A DNA stretch of 42,911 nucleotides from assembly GCA_946222495.1 (NCBI GenBank), contig CAMICF010000003.1, forward strand, positions 1-42,911, given 5' to 3'. The first letter of the stretch is position 1, and the number at the start of each line of letters is the position of its first letter. Under the pieces are notes generated by a model that did no database searches, was not told the DNA's origin, and saw nothing but the letters and a program-made list of their open reading frames with translations. The translations under genes were made by a program, and so were the position numbers. Origin of the DNA: an uncultured Janibacter sp. Lineage in GTDB: Bacteria > Actinomycetota > Actinomycetes > Actinomycetales > Dermatophilaceae. Of this stretch, positions 16,362-24,082 are shown piece after piece.

Positions 16362-17057
16362 TCAGCGCCGGTCGCGGCTGCGGAGCTCCACCGTGAAGAG
16401 CGGGAGGAAGAGCTGGGCGAGCGGACCGATGGCGATCGCGTAGAGGAAGGTGCCGGTCCCGACGGTCCCGCCGAGCAGCCAGCCGATGACCACGACGGTG
16501 ACCTCGATCCCCGTCCGGACGACGCGGAGCGAGCCACCGGTCACCCGCGCGAGACCGGTCATCAGCCCGTCGCGCGGGCCGGGCCCGAACTGGGAGCCGA
16601 TGTACATGCCGGTCGCCATGCCGTTGAGCACGACCCCACCGACGAGCAGGAGCACCCGCAGGGCGAGGTGGTCCGGCGCGGGCAGCACCGAGAGGACGAG
16701 GTCGGCGGACGGCCCGATAAGCAGCGCATTGCCGATCGTCCCGAGACCGGGCTTCTGCCGCAACGGGATCCACGGGATGAGGACGAGCAGCGAGACACCG
16801 ACGACGATGGTGCCGAAGCTCAGGGGGACGTGGTGCGAGACGCCGACGTGCAGGACGTCCCACGGGATCTGGCCGAGGGTCGCCCGGAGCACCATCGCCA
16901 TCGATGCGCCGTAGACGAAGAGCCCGAAGAGCAGCAGCGGCAGCCGCACCGCGAGCCGGCCGGCGCGCAGCTGCTCCAGCGGGCCGATGTCCGCGAGGGC
17001 GCGACCCCGGGGCCTCCGTGCGGGTGTGGGGTCGGAGGTCACGGAGTCATCCTGCAT
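16362..17057 (-). CDS. YczE/YitT-like integral membrane protein
   Basis: 231 residues with about five hydrophobic segments (LPLLLFGLFVYGASMAMVL, FGTIVVGVSLLVLIPWIPL, ALRVLLLVGGVVLNGMATGM, VTVVVIGWLLGG and the C-terminal helix). Conserved blocks GQIPWDVLH and GSQFGPGPRDGLMTGL fit the YczE/YyaS membrane family. Their function is unknown, though Bacillus YczE affects surfactin production. The start overlaps the end of the TetR gene by 11 bases, so the two form one unit. An in-frame GTG at 17042 is an alternative start. Confidence 0.8.
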   Translation of the reverse strand: MQDDSVTSDPTPARRPRGRALADIGPLEQLRAGRLAVRLPLLLFGLFVYGASMAMVLRATLGQIPWDVLHVGVSHHVPLSFGTIVVGVSLLVLIPWIPLRQKPGLGTIGNALLIGPSADLVLSVLPAPDHLALRVLLLVGGVVLNGMATGMYIGSQFGPGPRDGLMTGLARVTGGSLRVVRTGIEVTVVVIGWLLGGTVGTGTFLYAIAIGPLAQLFLPLFTVELRSRDRR

Positions 17058-17700
17058 CCGTGAGCCCCAGGGTGGCGACCTGCCGCTCCAGCAGGGCGGC
17101 GAAGAGCCGGTCCGCAGGATCGGCCGACCCGACGAGATGCCCCCCGAGCTCGAGGGTGACGATGCCGATGAGCGCCCCCAGCTCGGCGATGACCGCAGCG
17201 GCGGCCTCGCCCGTGGCCTCCCCCAGGTCGGCGATGTCCGTCATCTGCCGGGCGAGCGCGGGCTTCGCGAAGGGGGGCACGTGCGCCCCCTTCGCCACGT
17301 CGAGGAAGGGCGCGGCCACGGCAGCCGCCGCAGGGATCGTCTCGGGTGGCGCGACATAGCCCGGGACCGGGGTGCCGTAGATCAGCTGGAACTCGTGCGG
17401 CCGCTCGGTGGCCCAGGTGCGCAGGGCATGGCCAAGCGCCTTCCAGCGCAGGTCTGCTCGACGCGCGCGCACCTCGCCGAGCACGGCGGCGAGGCCCTCG
17501 TAGCTCTCGAGGATCATCGCGGTGAGCAGGGCCTCGCGCGTGGGGAAGTAGCGGTAGACCGCCGACGAGACCATGCCGACCTCTCGGGCGACCGCCCGCA
17601 TCGACAGCCCTCCCCCGCCGTGCGCCGCGATCTCCTCGCGCGCCGCCCGCAGGATCGCCGCCGTCGTGCGCGCCCTCGACTGCTCCCTCACTCCCGCCAT
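17047..17700 (-). CDS. TetR/AcrR-family transcriptional regulator
   Basis: 217 residues. The N-terminal helix-turn-helix spans about residues 8-55 (TTAAILRAAREEIAAHGGGGLSMRAVAREVGMVSSAVYRYFPTREALLTAMI), a normal TetR pattern. The C-terminal half (LRTWATERPHEFQLIYGTPVPGY) is the WHG-type ligand domain. It is transcribed with the YczE-like gene and divergently from the membrane protein at 17810. Two copies of GAGAGCRCYGCTCT in the gap are its likely operators, suggesting it represses itself and the divergent gene. The inducer is unknown. Confidence 0.9.
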   Translation of the reverse strand: MAGVREQSRARTTAAILRAAREEIAAHGGGGLSMRAVAREVGMVSSAVYRYFPTREALLTAMILESYEGLAAVLGEVRARRADLRWKALGHALRTWATERPHEFQLIYGTPVPGYVAPPETIPAAAAVAAPFLDVAKGAHVPPFAKPALARQMTDIADLGEATGEAAAAVIAELGALIGIVTLELGGHLVGSADPADRLFAALLERQVATLGLTDAG

Positions 17701-17720
17701 GTGCGCATCCTCGCACGAGT

Positions 17721-17735
17721 GAGAGCACCGCTCTT
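17721..17735. promoter_or_regulatory. Putative TetR operator 1
   Basis: GAGAGCACCGCTCTT is a near-perfect palindrome that lies 21 bases upstream of the TetR start and is almost identical to the site at 17774. Confidence 0.65.
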
Positions 17736-17773
17736 GTCATGGAGTCCGGCGAGTGGCTATCGTTGACTTATTC

Positions 17774-17788
17774 GAGAGCGCTGCTCTC
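17774..17788. promoter_or_regulatory. Putative TetR operator 2
   Basis: GAGAGCGCTGCTCTC is a palindrome placed just after a TTGACT -35-like box (17763-17768), where a TetR dimer would block RNA polymerase for the 17810 gene. Confidence 0.7.
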
Positions 17789-17809
17789 ACTTGATGGAAG
17801 AGGCATGAC

Positions 17810-18523
17810 ATGCGCTCCGCCACCCCCCGCCACCTCGCGATGCCCGCAGCATCATCCGGCCTCCTCATGGCCGTCTACCTCCTGGCCAGGCCGTACGGCG
17901 ATGCCGGTTCCTCGACGTCGACCGCGGCCGCCGAGGCCTTCGCCAGCACCTGGTGGGTCCTCGCCCACCTCGCCGGAGCACTCGCCCTGGTGCAGCAGGC
18001 CCGGGTCGGCCTGCGGATCGACGACCTCCTCGCGACCACGGCGACCCGTGTCGCCCGCTGGGCCGGACTGGCCGGCGTGGCCCTCGTCCTCCCGTACTAC
18101 GGCCCGGAGACCTTCGGGCTGCACGCGATCGGCCGCGCCGGACTCAGCGACCCGTCCGTGCTGCCGCTCGTCGAGGACGTGCGAAACCACCCCGCGGCGC
18201 AGACCACCTTCGGTCTCGGGCTGCTCCTGCTCGCGACGAGCGGGATCGCCACCGCTCTCGCGTGGCGCCGCGCGGTGCGATCCGGCCGGTTGTCGTCGCC
18301 GGCCGCGAGCGCGTGGCCCTTCGCCCTCGGCACCCTGCTCCTCGCGCCGCAGTTCTTCCTCCCACCGGAAGGCCGGATGGCCTACGGCGTCCTCTTCGCG
18401 GTGGCAGGGATGATCCTCGCCGTCGCTGCCTGGCGAGCGGGTCAGTCGCCCTCGGTCTTGCGACCGCGGGAGACGACCTTCTTGTCCGGGGCGAAGACGA
18501 CGGACGAGTCCTTGTCGTCGTAG
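17810..18523 (+). CDS. Hypothetical membrane protein under TetR control
   Basis: 237 residues with about six hydrophobic segments (MPAASSGLLMAVYLLA, WWVLAHLAGALALV, ARWAGLAGVALVLPYYG, TFGLGLLLLATSGIATALAW, WPFALGTLLLAPQFF, GVLFAVAGMILAVAAW) and a hydrophilic tail. I do not recognise a family. ATG 17810 follows GGAAGAGG at 17796-17803. The last 82 bases overlap the convergent ppk2 gene; the tail after the last helix (about 30 residues, Ser/Thr-rich) is the overlapping part. Two operators upstream tie it to the neighbouring TetR. Confidence 0.7.
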   Translation: MRSATPRHLAMPAASSGLLMAVYLLARPYGDAGSSTSTAAAEAFASTWWVLAHLAGALALVQQARVGLRIDDLLATTATRVARWAGLAGVALVLPYYGPETFGLHAIGRAGLSDPSVLPLVEDVRNHPAAQTTFGLGLLLLATSGIATALAWRRAVRSGRLSSPAASAWPFALGTLLLAPQFFLPPEGRMAYGVLFAVAGMILAVAAWRAGQSPSVLRPRETTFLSGAKTTDESLSS

Positions 18524-19332
18524 TCGAACTGGTTGAGGAAGTGGCGCATCGCGTTGATCCGGCCCCGCTTCTTGTCGTTGGACTTGATGACCGTCCACGG
18601 CGCGTGCTTCGTGTCCGTCCGGCGGAACATCTCCTCCTTGGCCTCGGTGTAGGCATCCCACTTGTCGAGGCTCTCGAGGTCCATCGGGGAGAGCTTCCAC
18701 CGGCGCACCGGGTCGATCTGCCGGATCGCGAACCGGGTGCGCTGCTCCTGCTGGGTCACGGAGAACCACAGCTTGGTCACGTGCACGCCGGCCTCCGAGA
18801 GCATCCGCTCGACCTTCGGCGCCTGGTCCATGAAGCCCTCGTACTGCTCGTCGCTGCAGAAGCCCATGACCCGCTCGACGCCGGCGCGGTTGTACCAGGA
18901 CCGGTCGAAGAGGACGATCTCGCCCCGCGTCGGCAGGTGCTGCACGTAGCGCTGGAAGTACCACTGACCCATCTCGCGCTCGGTCGGCTTCGTCAGCGCG
19001 ACCACCCGGGCACCACGCGGGTTGAGGTGCTCGGTGAAGCGCTTGATGGTGCCACCCTTGCCGGCGGCGTCGCGCCCCTCGAAGAGGACGACGAACTTCT
19101 GCCCGGTGTCCTGCGCCCAGTACTGGAACTTCAGCAGCTCGATCTGCAGGAGGTACTTCTCGACGTCGTAGTCATTGCGATCCATGAGCTCGTCGTAGGG
19201 ATAGTTCTCCCGCCAGGTCTCGACGGCCCTGCCGTCGGGGGCGATGAGCATCGGGTCATCACCCTGGTCGTCCCTGACGGTGTAGCCCTCGTCGATGAGC
19301 CGGTCGATGTACTCCCGAAGGTTCTGCTGCAT
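18442..19332 (-). CDS. ppk2: Polyphosphate kinase 2
   Basis: 296 residues, close to the usual length of single-domain class I PPK2, which phosphorylates nucleoside diphosphates with polyphosphate (or the reverse). Walker A is EGRDAAGKGGT, and the lid/Walker B block is LFDRSWYNRAGVERVMGF. Other PPK2 signatures are RGARVVALTKPTEREMGQWYFQRY, KLWFSVTQQEQRTRF and the end APWTVIKSNDKKRGRINAMRHFL. ATG 19332 is the first start consistent with the family; the open frame further upstream is not protein-like. The basic tail overlaps the convergent gene. Confidence 0.93.
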   Translation of the reverse strand: MQQNLREYIDRLIDEGYTVRDDQGDDPMLIAPDGRAVETWRENYPYDELMDRNDYDVEKYLLQIELLKFQYWAQDTGQKFVVLFEGRDAAGKGGTIKRFTEHLNPRGARVVALTKPTEREMGQWYFQRYVQHLPTRGEIVLFDRSWYNRAGVERVMGFCSDEQYEGFMDQAPKVERMLSEAGVHVTKLWFSVTQQEQRTRFAIRQIDPVRRWKLSPMDLESLDKWDAYTEAKEEMFRRTDTKHAPWTVIKSNDKKRGRINAMRHFLNQFDYDDKDSSVVFAPDKKVVSRGRKTEGD

Positions 19333-19384
19333 GACATCGGAGTACCACGTCCAGGTGACCTGCGGGTGGACGAGCACCCCCACG

Positions 19385-19418
19385 CTGGTTGAGGTGCGAC
19401 GAAGGAGCCTCGAAACCC
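19385..19418. repeat. GGTTTCGAGGCTCG-family repeat, copy between ppk2 and ybaK
   Basis: On the minus strand it reads GGTTTCGAGGCTCC ... GCACCTCAACCAG, with inverted ends, in the divergent gap between ppk2 and the YbaK gene. Confidence 0.6.
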
Positions 19419-19437
19419 CCTCTGGCAGGCTGGGCCC

Positions 19438-19932
19438 ATGGCCAAGAAGACGAAGGGCGGAGCCACCCCCGCGACCCGCGCGCTGGCGGCGGCGGGGGTG
19501 GAGTTCACCGAGCACCCGTACGAGCACGACCCGTCGGCGGAGTCCTTCGGGTTGGAGGCGGCCGAGGCCGTCGGGGCCCCGCCCGAGCAGGTCTTCAAGA
19601 CCCTGCTCGCCCAGACCGACGACGGCCTCGTCGTGGGCGTCGTCCCCGTCACCGGCCAGCTCGACCTCAAGGCCCTCGCCGCCGCGGTCGGCTCGAAGAA
19701 GGCCACGATGGCCGACCCCGCCAGCGCAGAGAAGGCCACCGGGTACGTCGTCGGCGGGATCAGCCCCATCGGGCAGAAGCGGGCCCTCACCACGGTCCTC
19801 GACGAGTCGGCACTGACCCACCCGAGCGTCTACGTCAGCGGCGGCCGCCGCGGGTTCGACGTCGGCCTCACCCCCGGTGACCTCGTCGACATCACGAGCG
19901 CCGTCACGGCACCCATCGCGAAGGGGGCCTGA
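19438..19932 (+). CDS. ybaK: Cys-tRNA(Pro)/aminoacyl-tRNA deacylase YbaK
   Basis: 164 residues, the YbaK/EbsC family length. These trans-editing enzymes hydrolyse mischarged Cys-tRNA(Pro). The blocks VFKTLLAQTDDGLVVGVVPV, KALAAAVGSKKATMADPA, TGYVVGGISPIGQKRALTTVLDES and the final GGRRGFDVGLTPGDL are characteristic. The conserved Lys in QVFKTL and the GGISPIG loop are present. CAGGCT with a six-base spacer precedes the ATG and may be a weak leaderless promoter. Confidence 0.92.
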   Translation: MAKKTKGGATPATRALAAAGVEFTEHPYEHDPSAESFGLEAAEAVGAPPEQVFKTLLAQTDDGLVVGVVPVTGQLDLKALAAAVGSKKATMADPASAEKATGYVVGGISPIGQKRALTTVLDESALTHPSVYVSGGRRGFDVGLTPGDLVDITSAVTAPIAKGA

Positions 19933-19944
19933 CACCCCCTTCGC
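19918..19944. terminator. Bidirectional hairpin terminator after ybaK
   Basis: GCGAAGGGGG and CCCCCTTCGC form a perfect ten-base stem with a seven-base loop containing the ybaK stop. The convergent DUF952 gene ends at 19952, so it can serve both. Confidence 0.75.
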
Positions 19945-19951
19945 GCCCCGG

Positions 19952-20302
19952 TCACCGCTCGAGCGGCTCCGCCCGCACCACGCAGGCCACCGGCACGCCC
20001 CCGCCGTAGACGTGCGGAAAGAGCTCGGTGTCTGCATCGACCGGCATCCCCGGCACGGGCGGCTCGTGCCGCACCTCGAGGCCGTGGGCGGCCAGGGCGT
20101 CCTCGTCGAGGGTGAGCACGAGGAGCGGCTCGGTGACATCGGAGTAGAAGCGCCCGACCACACCCTCGAGCTGCGCCGCCGATCCGCTGCAGTGCATGAA
20201 GCCCACCTCGGCGATCGACCGGCCGAGCGTGGACACCGGATAGCTGCCGGTGGCCTGCGCGGCCTGCCAGTCGGACTCGAGGGCTATGTGCTGGAGCGTC
20301 AT
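19952..20302 (-). CDS. DUF952 family protein
   Basis: 116 residues. It matches the DUF952 family, small cytosolic proteins of unknown role related to a glutathione-transferase/ADP-ribose fold. Blocks are HIALESDWQAAQATGSYPVSTL, GFMHCSGSAAQLEGVVGRFY, LLVLTLDEDAL, EVRHE and FPHVYGGGVPVACV. The ATG is at 20302; a longer frame to 20401 runs into the divergent AraC gene and is rejected. Confidence 0.82.
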   Translation of the reverse strand: MTLQHIALESDWQAAQATGSYPVSTLGRSIAEVGFMHCSGSAAQLEGVVGRFYSDVTEPLLVLTLDEDALAAHGLEVRHEPPVPGMPVDADTELFPHVYGGGVPVACVVRAEPLER

Positions 20303-20323
20303 GCGCCCATCGTGCCCGGTGGC

Positions 20324-20329
20324 TAGCCT
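20324..20329 (+). promoter_or_regulatory. -10 box TAGCCT of the AraC-type gene
   Basis: TAGCCT plus six bases gives GTG 20336, favouring that start over ATG 20342 and predicting a leaderless mRNA. Confidence 0.5.
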
Positions 20330-20335
20330 GAGCGG

Positions 20336-20761
20336 GTGGGGATGAGCGCGCGGGAGGACCAGAACCGGCGCCTGCTGCGGGCCCGGGACGCGATGGACCA
20401 CGACTACGCGAGCCCGCTGGACATCCCTTCGCTCGCCCGCGTCGCGCTGATGTCACCGGCACACTTCTCCCGAACGTTCACCGCGACCTTCGGCGAGACG
20501 CCGCACCGCTACCTGCAGCGCCGGCGGATCGAGCGCGCCATGGCCATGCTCCGGGACCACGACCGGCCCGTGACCGACATCGCCCTGGCGGTCGGCTACG
20601 ACAGCCTGGGGACCTTCAGCCGGACCTTCCGCGAGATCACCGGCAGCTCACCGAGCGGGTACCGCGCCACGGAGCCACCGCTGGCCGTGCCGGGGTGCGT
20701 CGTCCGGCGCTGGACCCGACCGAGCAGTTTCGGAGAAGCGCCTCCCACGCCAGGTCCCTAG
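20336..20761 (+). CDS. AraC-family regulator, DNA-binding domain only
   Basis: 141 residues, nearly all of it the two helix-turn-helix motifs of an AraC/XylS DNA-binding domain (DIPSLARVALMSPAHFSRTFTATFGETPHRYLQRRRIERAM ... PVTDIALAVGYDSLGTFSRTFREITGSSPSGYR). No separate effector domain is present. The last 30 residues are non-conserved. It ends ten bases before the VOC gene. Such stand-alone AraC domains next to a glyoxalase-fold gene are common in Actinobacteria, where the pair is thought to act together, but the ligand is unknown. Confidence 0.88.
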   Translation: MGMSAREDQNRRLLRARDAMDHDYASPLDIPSLARVALMSPAHFSRTFTATFGETPHRYLQRRRIERAMAMLRDHDRPVTDIALAVGYDSLGTFSRTFREITGSSPSGYRATEPPLAVPGCVVRRWTRPSSFGEAPPTPGP

Positions 20762-20764
20762 GTT
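20759..20764 (+). promoter_or_regulatory. -10 box TAGGTT of the VOC gene
   Basis: TAGGTT overlaps the AraC stop codon (TAG at 20759-20761) and is six bases from ATG 20771, so the VOC gene can have its own leaderless promoter. Confidence 0.5.
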
Positions 20765-20770
20765 GGACGC

Positions 20771-21226
20771 ATGCTCACAGGAATCAGCCATCACTCCGTC
20801 TACGTCCTCGACCAGGACGAGGCCCTCGACTTCTACTGCGGCAAGCTCGGCTTCGAGATCGCCGACGACGTCGACCTGGGCTTCATGCGCTGGTTGACGA
20901 TCGAGCTGCCGTCCGACCGGGGCCGGCAGATCATGCTCGAGGTGCCGGGTCCGCCCTTCGCCAGCGACGAGATCGCGGCACAGTTGCGTGACCTCGTCAC
21001 CAAGGGCGCCCTCGGCGCCGCGGCGATCCTCTCGACCGAGGACTGCCGCGCCACCTACGAGGAGCTGCGGGCGAAGGGGGTCGAGTTCACCGAGGAGCCG
21101 ACCGAGCAGCCCTACGGCATCGACTGCGCGCTGCGGGACCCCTTCGGCAACCACGTGCGCATCACCCAGCCCGCTGCAGGCCCCGTCGAGGTCAGCGACG
21201 AGGACGTGCAGCGCTGGCAGGGGTGA
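20771..21226 (+). CDS. VOC/glyoxalase-fold protein
   Basis: 151 residues with two beta-alpha-beta-beta-beta units of the vicinal-oxygen-chelate fold: HHSVYVLDQDEALDFYCGKLGFEIADDVDLGFMRWLTIEL, then AAAILSTEDCRATYEELRAKGVEFTEEPTEQPYGIDCALRDPFGNHVRI. Possible metal ligands are His in ISHHSVYV, Glu in IMLEVPG and residues in the C-terminal strand. Members are lyases, dioxygenases or resistance proteins that bind small molecules; the reaction is not predictable here. It directly follows the AraC regulator. Confidence 0.85.
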   Translation: MLTGISHHSVYVLDQDEALDFYCGKLGFEIADDVDLGFMRWLTIELPSDRGRQIMLEVPGPPFASDEIAAQLRDLVTKGALGAAAILSTEDCRATYEELRAKGVEFTEEPTEQPYGIDCALRDPFGNHVRITQPAAGPVEVSDEDVQRWQG

Positions 21227-21234
21227 GCCGAGGT

Positions 21235-21268
21235 TGGTTTCGAGGCTCGCACCTCGCACCTCGACCAG
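21235..21268. repeat. GGTTTCGAGGCTCG-family repeat, copy between VOC and aldehyde dehydrogenase genes
   Basis: TGGTTTCGAGGCTCGC ... CGCACCTCGACCA has inverted ends and fills most of the 49-base convergent gap. Confidence 0.6.
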
Positions 21269-21275
21269 CGAGCAG

Positions 21276-22754
21276 TCAGACCTTGATGCCGATGTACTTC
21301 GACTCGAGGAACTCGTCGATCCCCGTGAAGCCGCCCTCGCGGCCGACACCGGACTCCTTGATGCCACCGAAGGGCGCGGCCGGGTTGGACACGACCCCCT
21401 GGTTGAGGCCGACCATGCCCGCCTCGAGGGCCTCGCTGACCCGCAGCCCGCGGTTGAGGTCCTGCGTGAAGACGTAGGAGATCAGGCCGAAGGGGGTGTC
21501 GTTGGCCAGCCTCACCGCCTCCTCCTCGGTCTCGAACTCACCGATCGCCGCCACGGGCCCGAAGATCTCCGCGCTGGCCAGGTCGGCGTCGGCGGGAACG
21601 CCGGTGAGGACGGTCGCCGGGTAGAAGTAGCCGTCGCGGTCGGCGGGCGCGCCACCGAGGGCGGCGGTGGCACCACGACCGACGGCATCGCTCACGAGCT
21701 CGTCGACCTTGTCGACGGCGGCCTGGTTGACGAGCGGGCCGACGACGACGCCGTCCTCGACGCCGCGCCCCATCGCGAGCGCGGCCATCCGCTCGGTGAG
21801 CCGCTTCGAGAACTCCTCCGCGACCGGCTTCTGGACGAGGATCCGGTTGGCAGCCGTGCACGCCTGACCGATGTTGCGCATCTTCGCGAGCATCGCGCCC
21901 TCGACGGCGACGTCGAGGTCCGCGTCCTCGAAGACGAGGAAGGGGGCGTTGCCGCCGAGCTCCATCGACGTGCGCATCACCGTCTTCGAGGCCAGCTCGA
22001 GGAGGTGCTTGCCCACGGGCGTCGACCCGGTGAAGGAGATCTTGCGCGAGCGCGGGTCGAGGATGAGCGGGGTCATCACGTCGTCGGTCTTGCTCGTCGT
22101 GACGACGTTGACGACGCCCTTCGGCAGACCGGCGCGCACGAGGATGTCCACGAGCGCGAGGGTCGAGAGCGGCGTCTGGGAGGCCGGCTTGATGACCGAG
22201 GTGCACCCGGCGGCGATCGCCGGCCCGATCTTGCGCGTCCCCATGGCCATCGGGAAGTTCCACGGCGTGATGAGGATGCAGGGACCGACGGGCTGCTTGG
22301 CGACGAGGAAGCGCGAGCCGCCGGCGGGCGCGGTCATGTAGCCGCCGTCGATCCGCACGGCCTCCTCGGCGAACCAGCGGAAGAACTCGGCCGCGTAGGC
22401 GACCTCTCCCTTCGCCTCTGCCAGGGGCTTGCCCATCTCGAGGGTCATGATGAGGGCGAGCCGGTCGCGCTCCTCCATGAGCAGGTCATAGGCACGGCTG
22501 AGGATCTCGCTGCGCTCGCGCGGCGCGGTCGCGGCCCACGAGGACTGCGCCTCGACGGCGGCGTCCAGGGCGGCCGCGGCCTCGTCCGGGTCGGCGTCGG
22601 CGACGTGGGTGAGGACCTCACCCGTCGACGGGTCGTCGACGGGCAGCGTGGCCTTCGTCGTGACCCACTCGCCCCCGATGAAGAGGCCGGTGGGCACCGA
22701 CTCGATGGCCTCCCGCTCCCGGGCGTCGGTCGGTGCGCTCTGCGTGTCCTGCAT
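21276..22754 (-). CDS. NAD(P)-dependent semialdehyde dehydrogenase (GabD-like)
   Basis: 492 residues, aldehyde dehydrogenase superfamily, closest in pattern to succinate-semialdehyde dehydrogenases. ITPWNFPMAMGTRKIGPAIAAGC (the Asn stabilising the oxyanion), FTGSTPVGKHLL, MELGGNAPFLVF (catalytic Glu) and NIGQACTAANR (catalytic Cys) are all present. ATG 22754 follows AAGGAG; the frame to 22814 is an unused extension. It is divergent from the aminotransferase across a shared operator at 22804. It probably oxidises the semialdehyde made by that transaminase; the exact aldehyde is unknown. Confidence 0.9.
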   Translation of the reverse strand: MQDTQSAPTDAREREAIESVPTGLFIGGEWVTTKATLPVDDPSTGEVLTHVADADPDEAAAALDAAVEAQSSWAATAPRERSEILSRAYDLLMEERDRLALIMTLEMGKPLAEAKGEVAYAAEFFRWFAEEAVRIDGGYMTAPAGGSRFLVAKQPVGPCILITPWNFPMAMGTRKIGPAIAAGCTSVIKPASQTPLSTLALVDILVRAGLPKGVVNVVTTSKTDDVMTPLILDPRSRKISFTGSTPVGKHLLELASKTVMRTSMELGGNAPFLVFEDADLDVAVEGAMLAKMRNIGQACTAANRILVQKPVAEEFSKRLTERMAALAMGRGVEDGVVVGPLVNQAAVDKVDELVSDAVGRGATAALGGAPADRDGYFYPATVLTGVPADADLASAEIFGPVAAIGEFETEEEAVRLANDTPFGLISYVFTQDLNRGLRVSEALEAGMVGLNQGVVSNPAAPFGGIKESGVGREGGFTGIDEFLESKYIGIKV

Positions 22755-22792
22755 CAGTGACTCCTTCGTCTTCCAGCCTTGCCGTTCCGGCC

Positions 22793-22798
22793 ATCGTA
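22793..22798 (-). promoter_or_regulatory. Candidate -10 box TACGAT of the aldehyde dehydrogenase gene
   Basis: Minus-strand TACGAT with TTGTCT about 18 bases upstream; the 22804-22815 palindrome lies between them, a repressor position. Confidence 0.4.
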
Positions 22799-22803
22799 GA
22801 AGT

Positions 22804-22815
22804 ATTGTCAACAAT
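22804..22815. promoter_or_regulatory. Putative GntR operator ATTGTCAACAAT (site 1)
   Basis: ATTGTCAACAAT is almost perfectly palindromic and fits the GT-N-AC core of GntR/FCD sites. The identical 12 bases recur at 27094-27105. It lies between the divergent aldehyde dehydrogenase and aminotransferase genes and overlaps TATTGT, a possible -10 of the latter. Confidence 0.75.
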
Positions 22816-22839
22816 CAGACAACCAATTGGAGGTTCTCG

Positions 22840-24081
22840 ATGACAGCGCTGTCCCCCCTGCTCAAGCAGGCCACCCCCGTGACCGTCGACCACGCCCTCG
22901 GCTGCGAGGTCTTCGACTCCGACGGAGGCCGTCACCTCGACTTCACGGCCGGCATCGGCGTCGTGAGCACCGGGCACTGCCACCCTAAGGTCGTGGCCGC
23001 GGCCCAGGAGCAGATCGGCAAGCTCATCCACGGTCAGTACACGACCGTCATGCACCAGCCGCTCCTCGAGCTCGTCGAGAAGCTCAACGGGGTCCTCCCC
23101 CCGCACCTCGACTCGCTCTTCTTCGCCAACTCCGGCAGCGAGGCCCTCGAGGCCTCCCTCCGCCTGAGCCGCCAGGCCACCGGGCGACCCAATGTCATCG
23201 TCTTCCACGGCGGCTTCCACGGCCGGACCGTCGCCACGGCGACGATGACGACCTCGGGCACCCGGTTCTCCGCCGGCATCTCGCCGCTCATGAGTGGGGT
23301 ACACGTCGCCCCCTTCCCCACCGCCTACCGCTACGGCTGGAGCGAGGAGGAGGCGACCCGCTTCGCCCTGCAGGAGCTCGACTACATCCTCGCGACGCTC
23401 ACCTCGCCGCAGGAGACGGCGGCCTTCATCGTCGAGCCGGTCCTCGGCGAAGGGGGCTACATCCCCGGCAACACCGCCTTCTTCCAGGGCCTGCGGGAGC
23501 GCGCCGACAAGCACGGCATCCTGCTCGTCATGGACGAGGTCCAGACCGGCTTCGGCCGGACGGGCAAGATGTTCGGTCACGAGCACTTCGACGTGAAGCC
23601 CGACATCATCACCCTGGCGAAGGGGATCGCCTCCGGCTTCCCGATCTCCGGCATCGCGGCCTCCGAGGAGCTCATGGCCAAGGCCTGGCCGGGCTCCCAG
23701 GGCGGCACCTACGGCGGCAATGCCGTGGCCTGCGCCGCGGCCGTCGCCACCCTCGGGGTCATCGAGGAGGAGGGCCTCGTCGAGAACTCGGCGGTCCGCG
23801 GCACCCAGCTCCTCGACGGCGCCAAGGCCGCCGCGCTGGACGGCATCGGTGACGTGCGCGGCCTCGGCCTGCTCGTCGGCAGCGAGTTCACGGCCGCCGA
23901 CGGGACGCCGGACAGCGCCCGCGCCGCCAAGGCCCAGCAGACCGCGGCGAAGAAGGGCCTGCTCCTCCTCACCTGCGGCGCGCACATGAACGTCGTCCGG
24001 ATGATCCCGCCGCTCGTCGTCACCGCCGAGCAGGTCGACGAGGCCCTGGGCATCTGGTCCGAGGTCCTGGCCGAGGTCTGA
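22840..24081 (+). CDS. Class III aminotransferase (4-aminobutyrate aminotransferase-like)
   Basis: 413 residues. PLP-dependent class III (omega-amino acid) transaminase: DFTAGIGVVSTGHCHP, FFANSGSEALEASLRL, VFHGGFHGRT, IVEPVLGEGGY, LLVMDEVQTGFGRTG (PLP Asp) and ITLAKGIASGFP (PLP Lys). The overall pattern resembles GabT-type enzymes acting on a terminal amine with 2-oxoglutarate. ATG 22840 follows TTGGAGG. It is paired with the divergent semialdehyde dehydrogenase, as in GABA catabolism, but the neighbouring isomerases and amidase suggest a different substrate. Confidence 0.9.
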   Translation: MTALSPLLKQATPVTVDHALGCEVFDSDGGRHLDFTAGIGVVSTGHCHPKVVAAAQEQIGKLIHGQYTTVMHQPLLELVEKLNGVLPPHLDSLFFANSGSEALEASLRLSRQATGRPNVIVFHGGFHGRTVATATMTTSGTRFSAGISPLMSGVHVAPFPTAYRYGWSEEEATRFALQELDYILATLTSPQETAAFIVEPVLGEGGYIPGNTAFFQGLRERADKHGILLVMDEVQTGFGRTGKMFGHEHFDVKPDIITLAKGIASGFPISGIAASEELMAKAWPGSQGGTYGGNAVACAAAVATLGVIEEEGLVENSAVRGTQLLDGAKAAALDGIGDVRGLGLLVGSEFTAADGTPDSARAAKAQQTAAKKGLLLLTCGAHMNVVRMIPPLVVTAEQVDEALGIWSEVLAEV

Positions 24082-24082
24082 G

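Noticed and set aside
19333..20163. Upstream extension of ppk2 on the minus strand
   Set aside because: The open frame is antisense to ybaK and crosses a dispersed repeat; PPK2 homology starts at ATG 19332.
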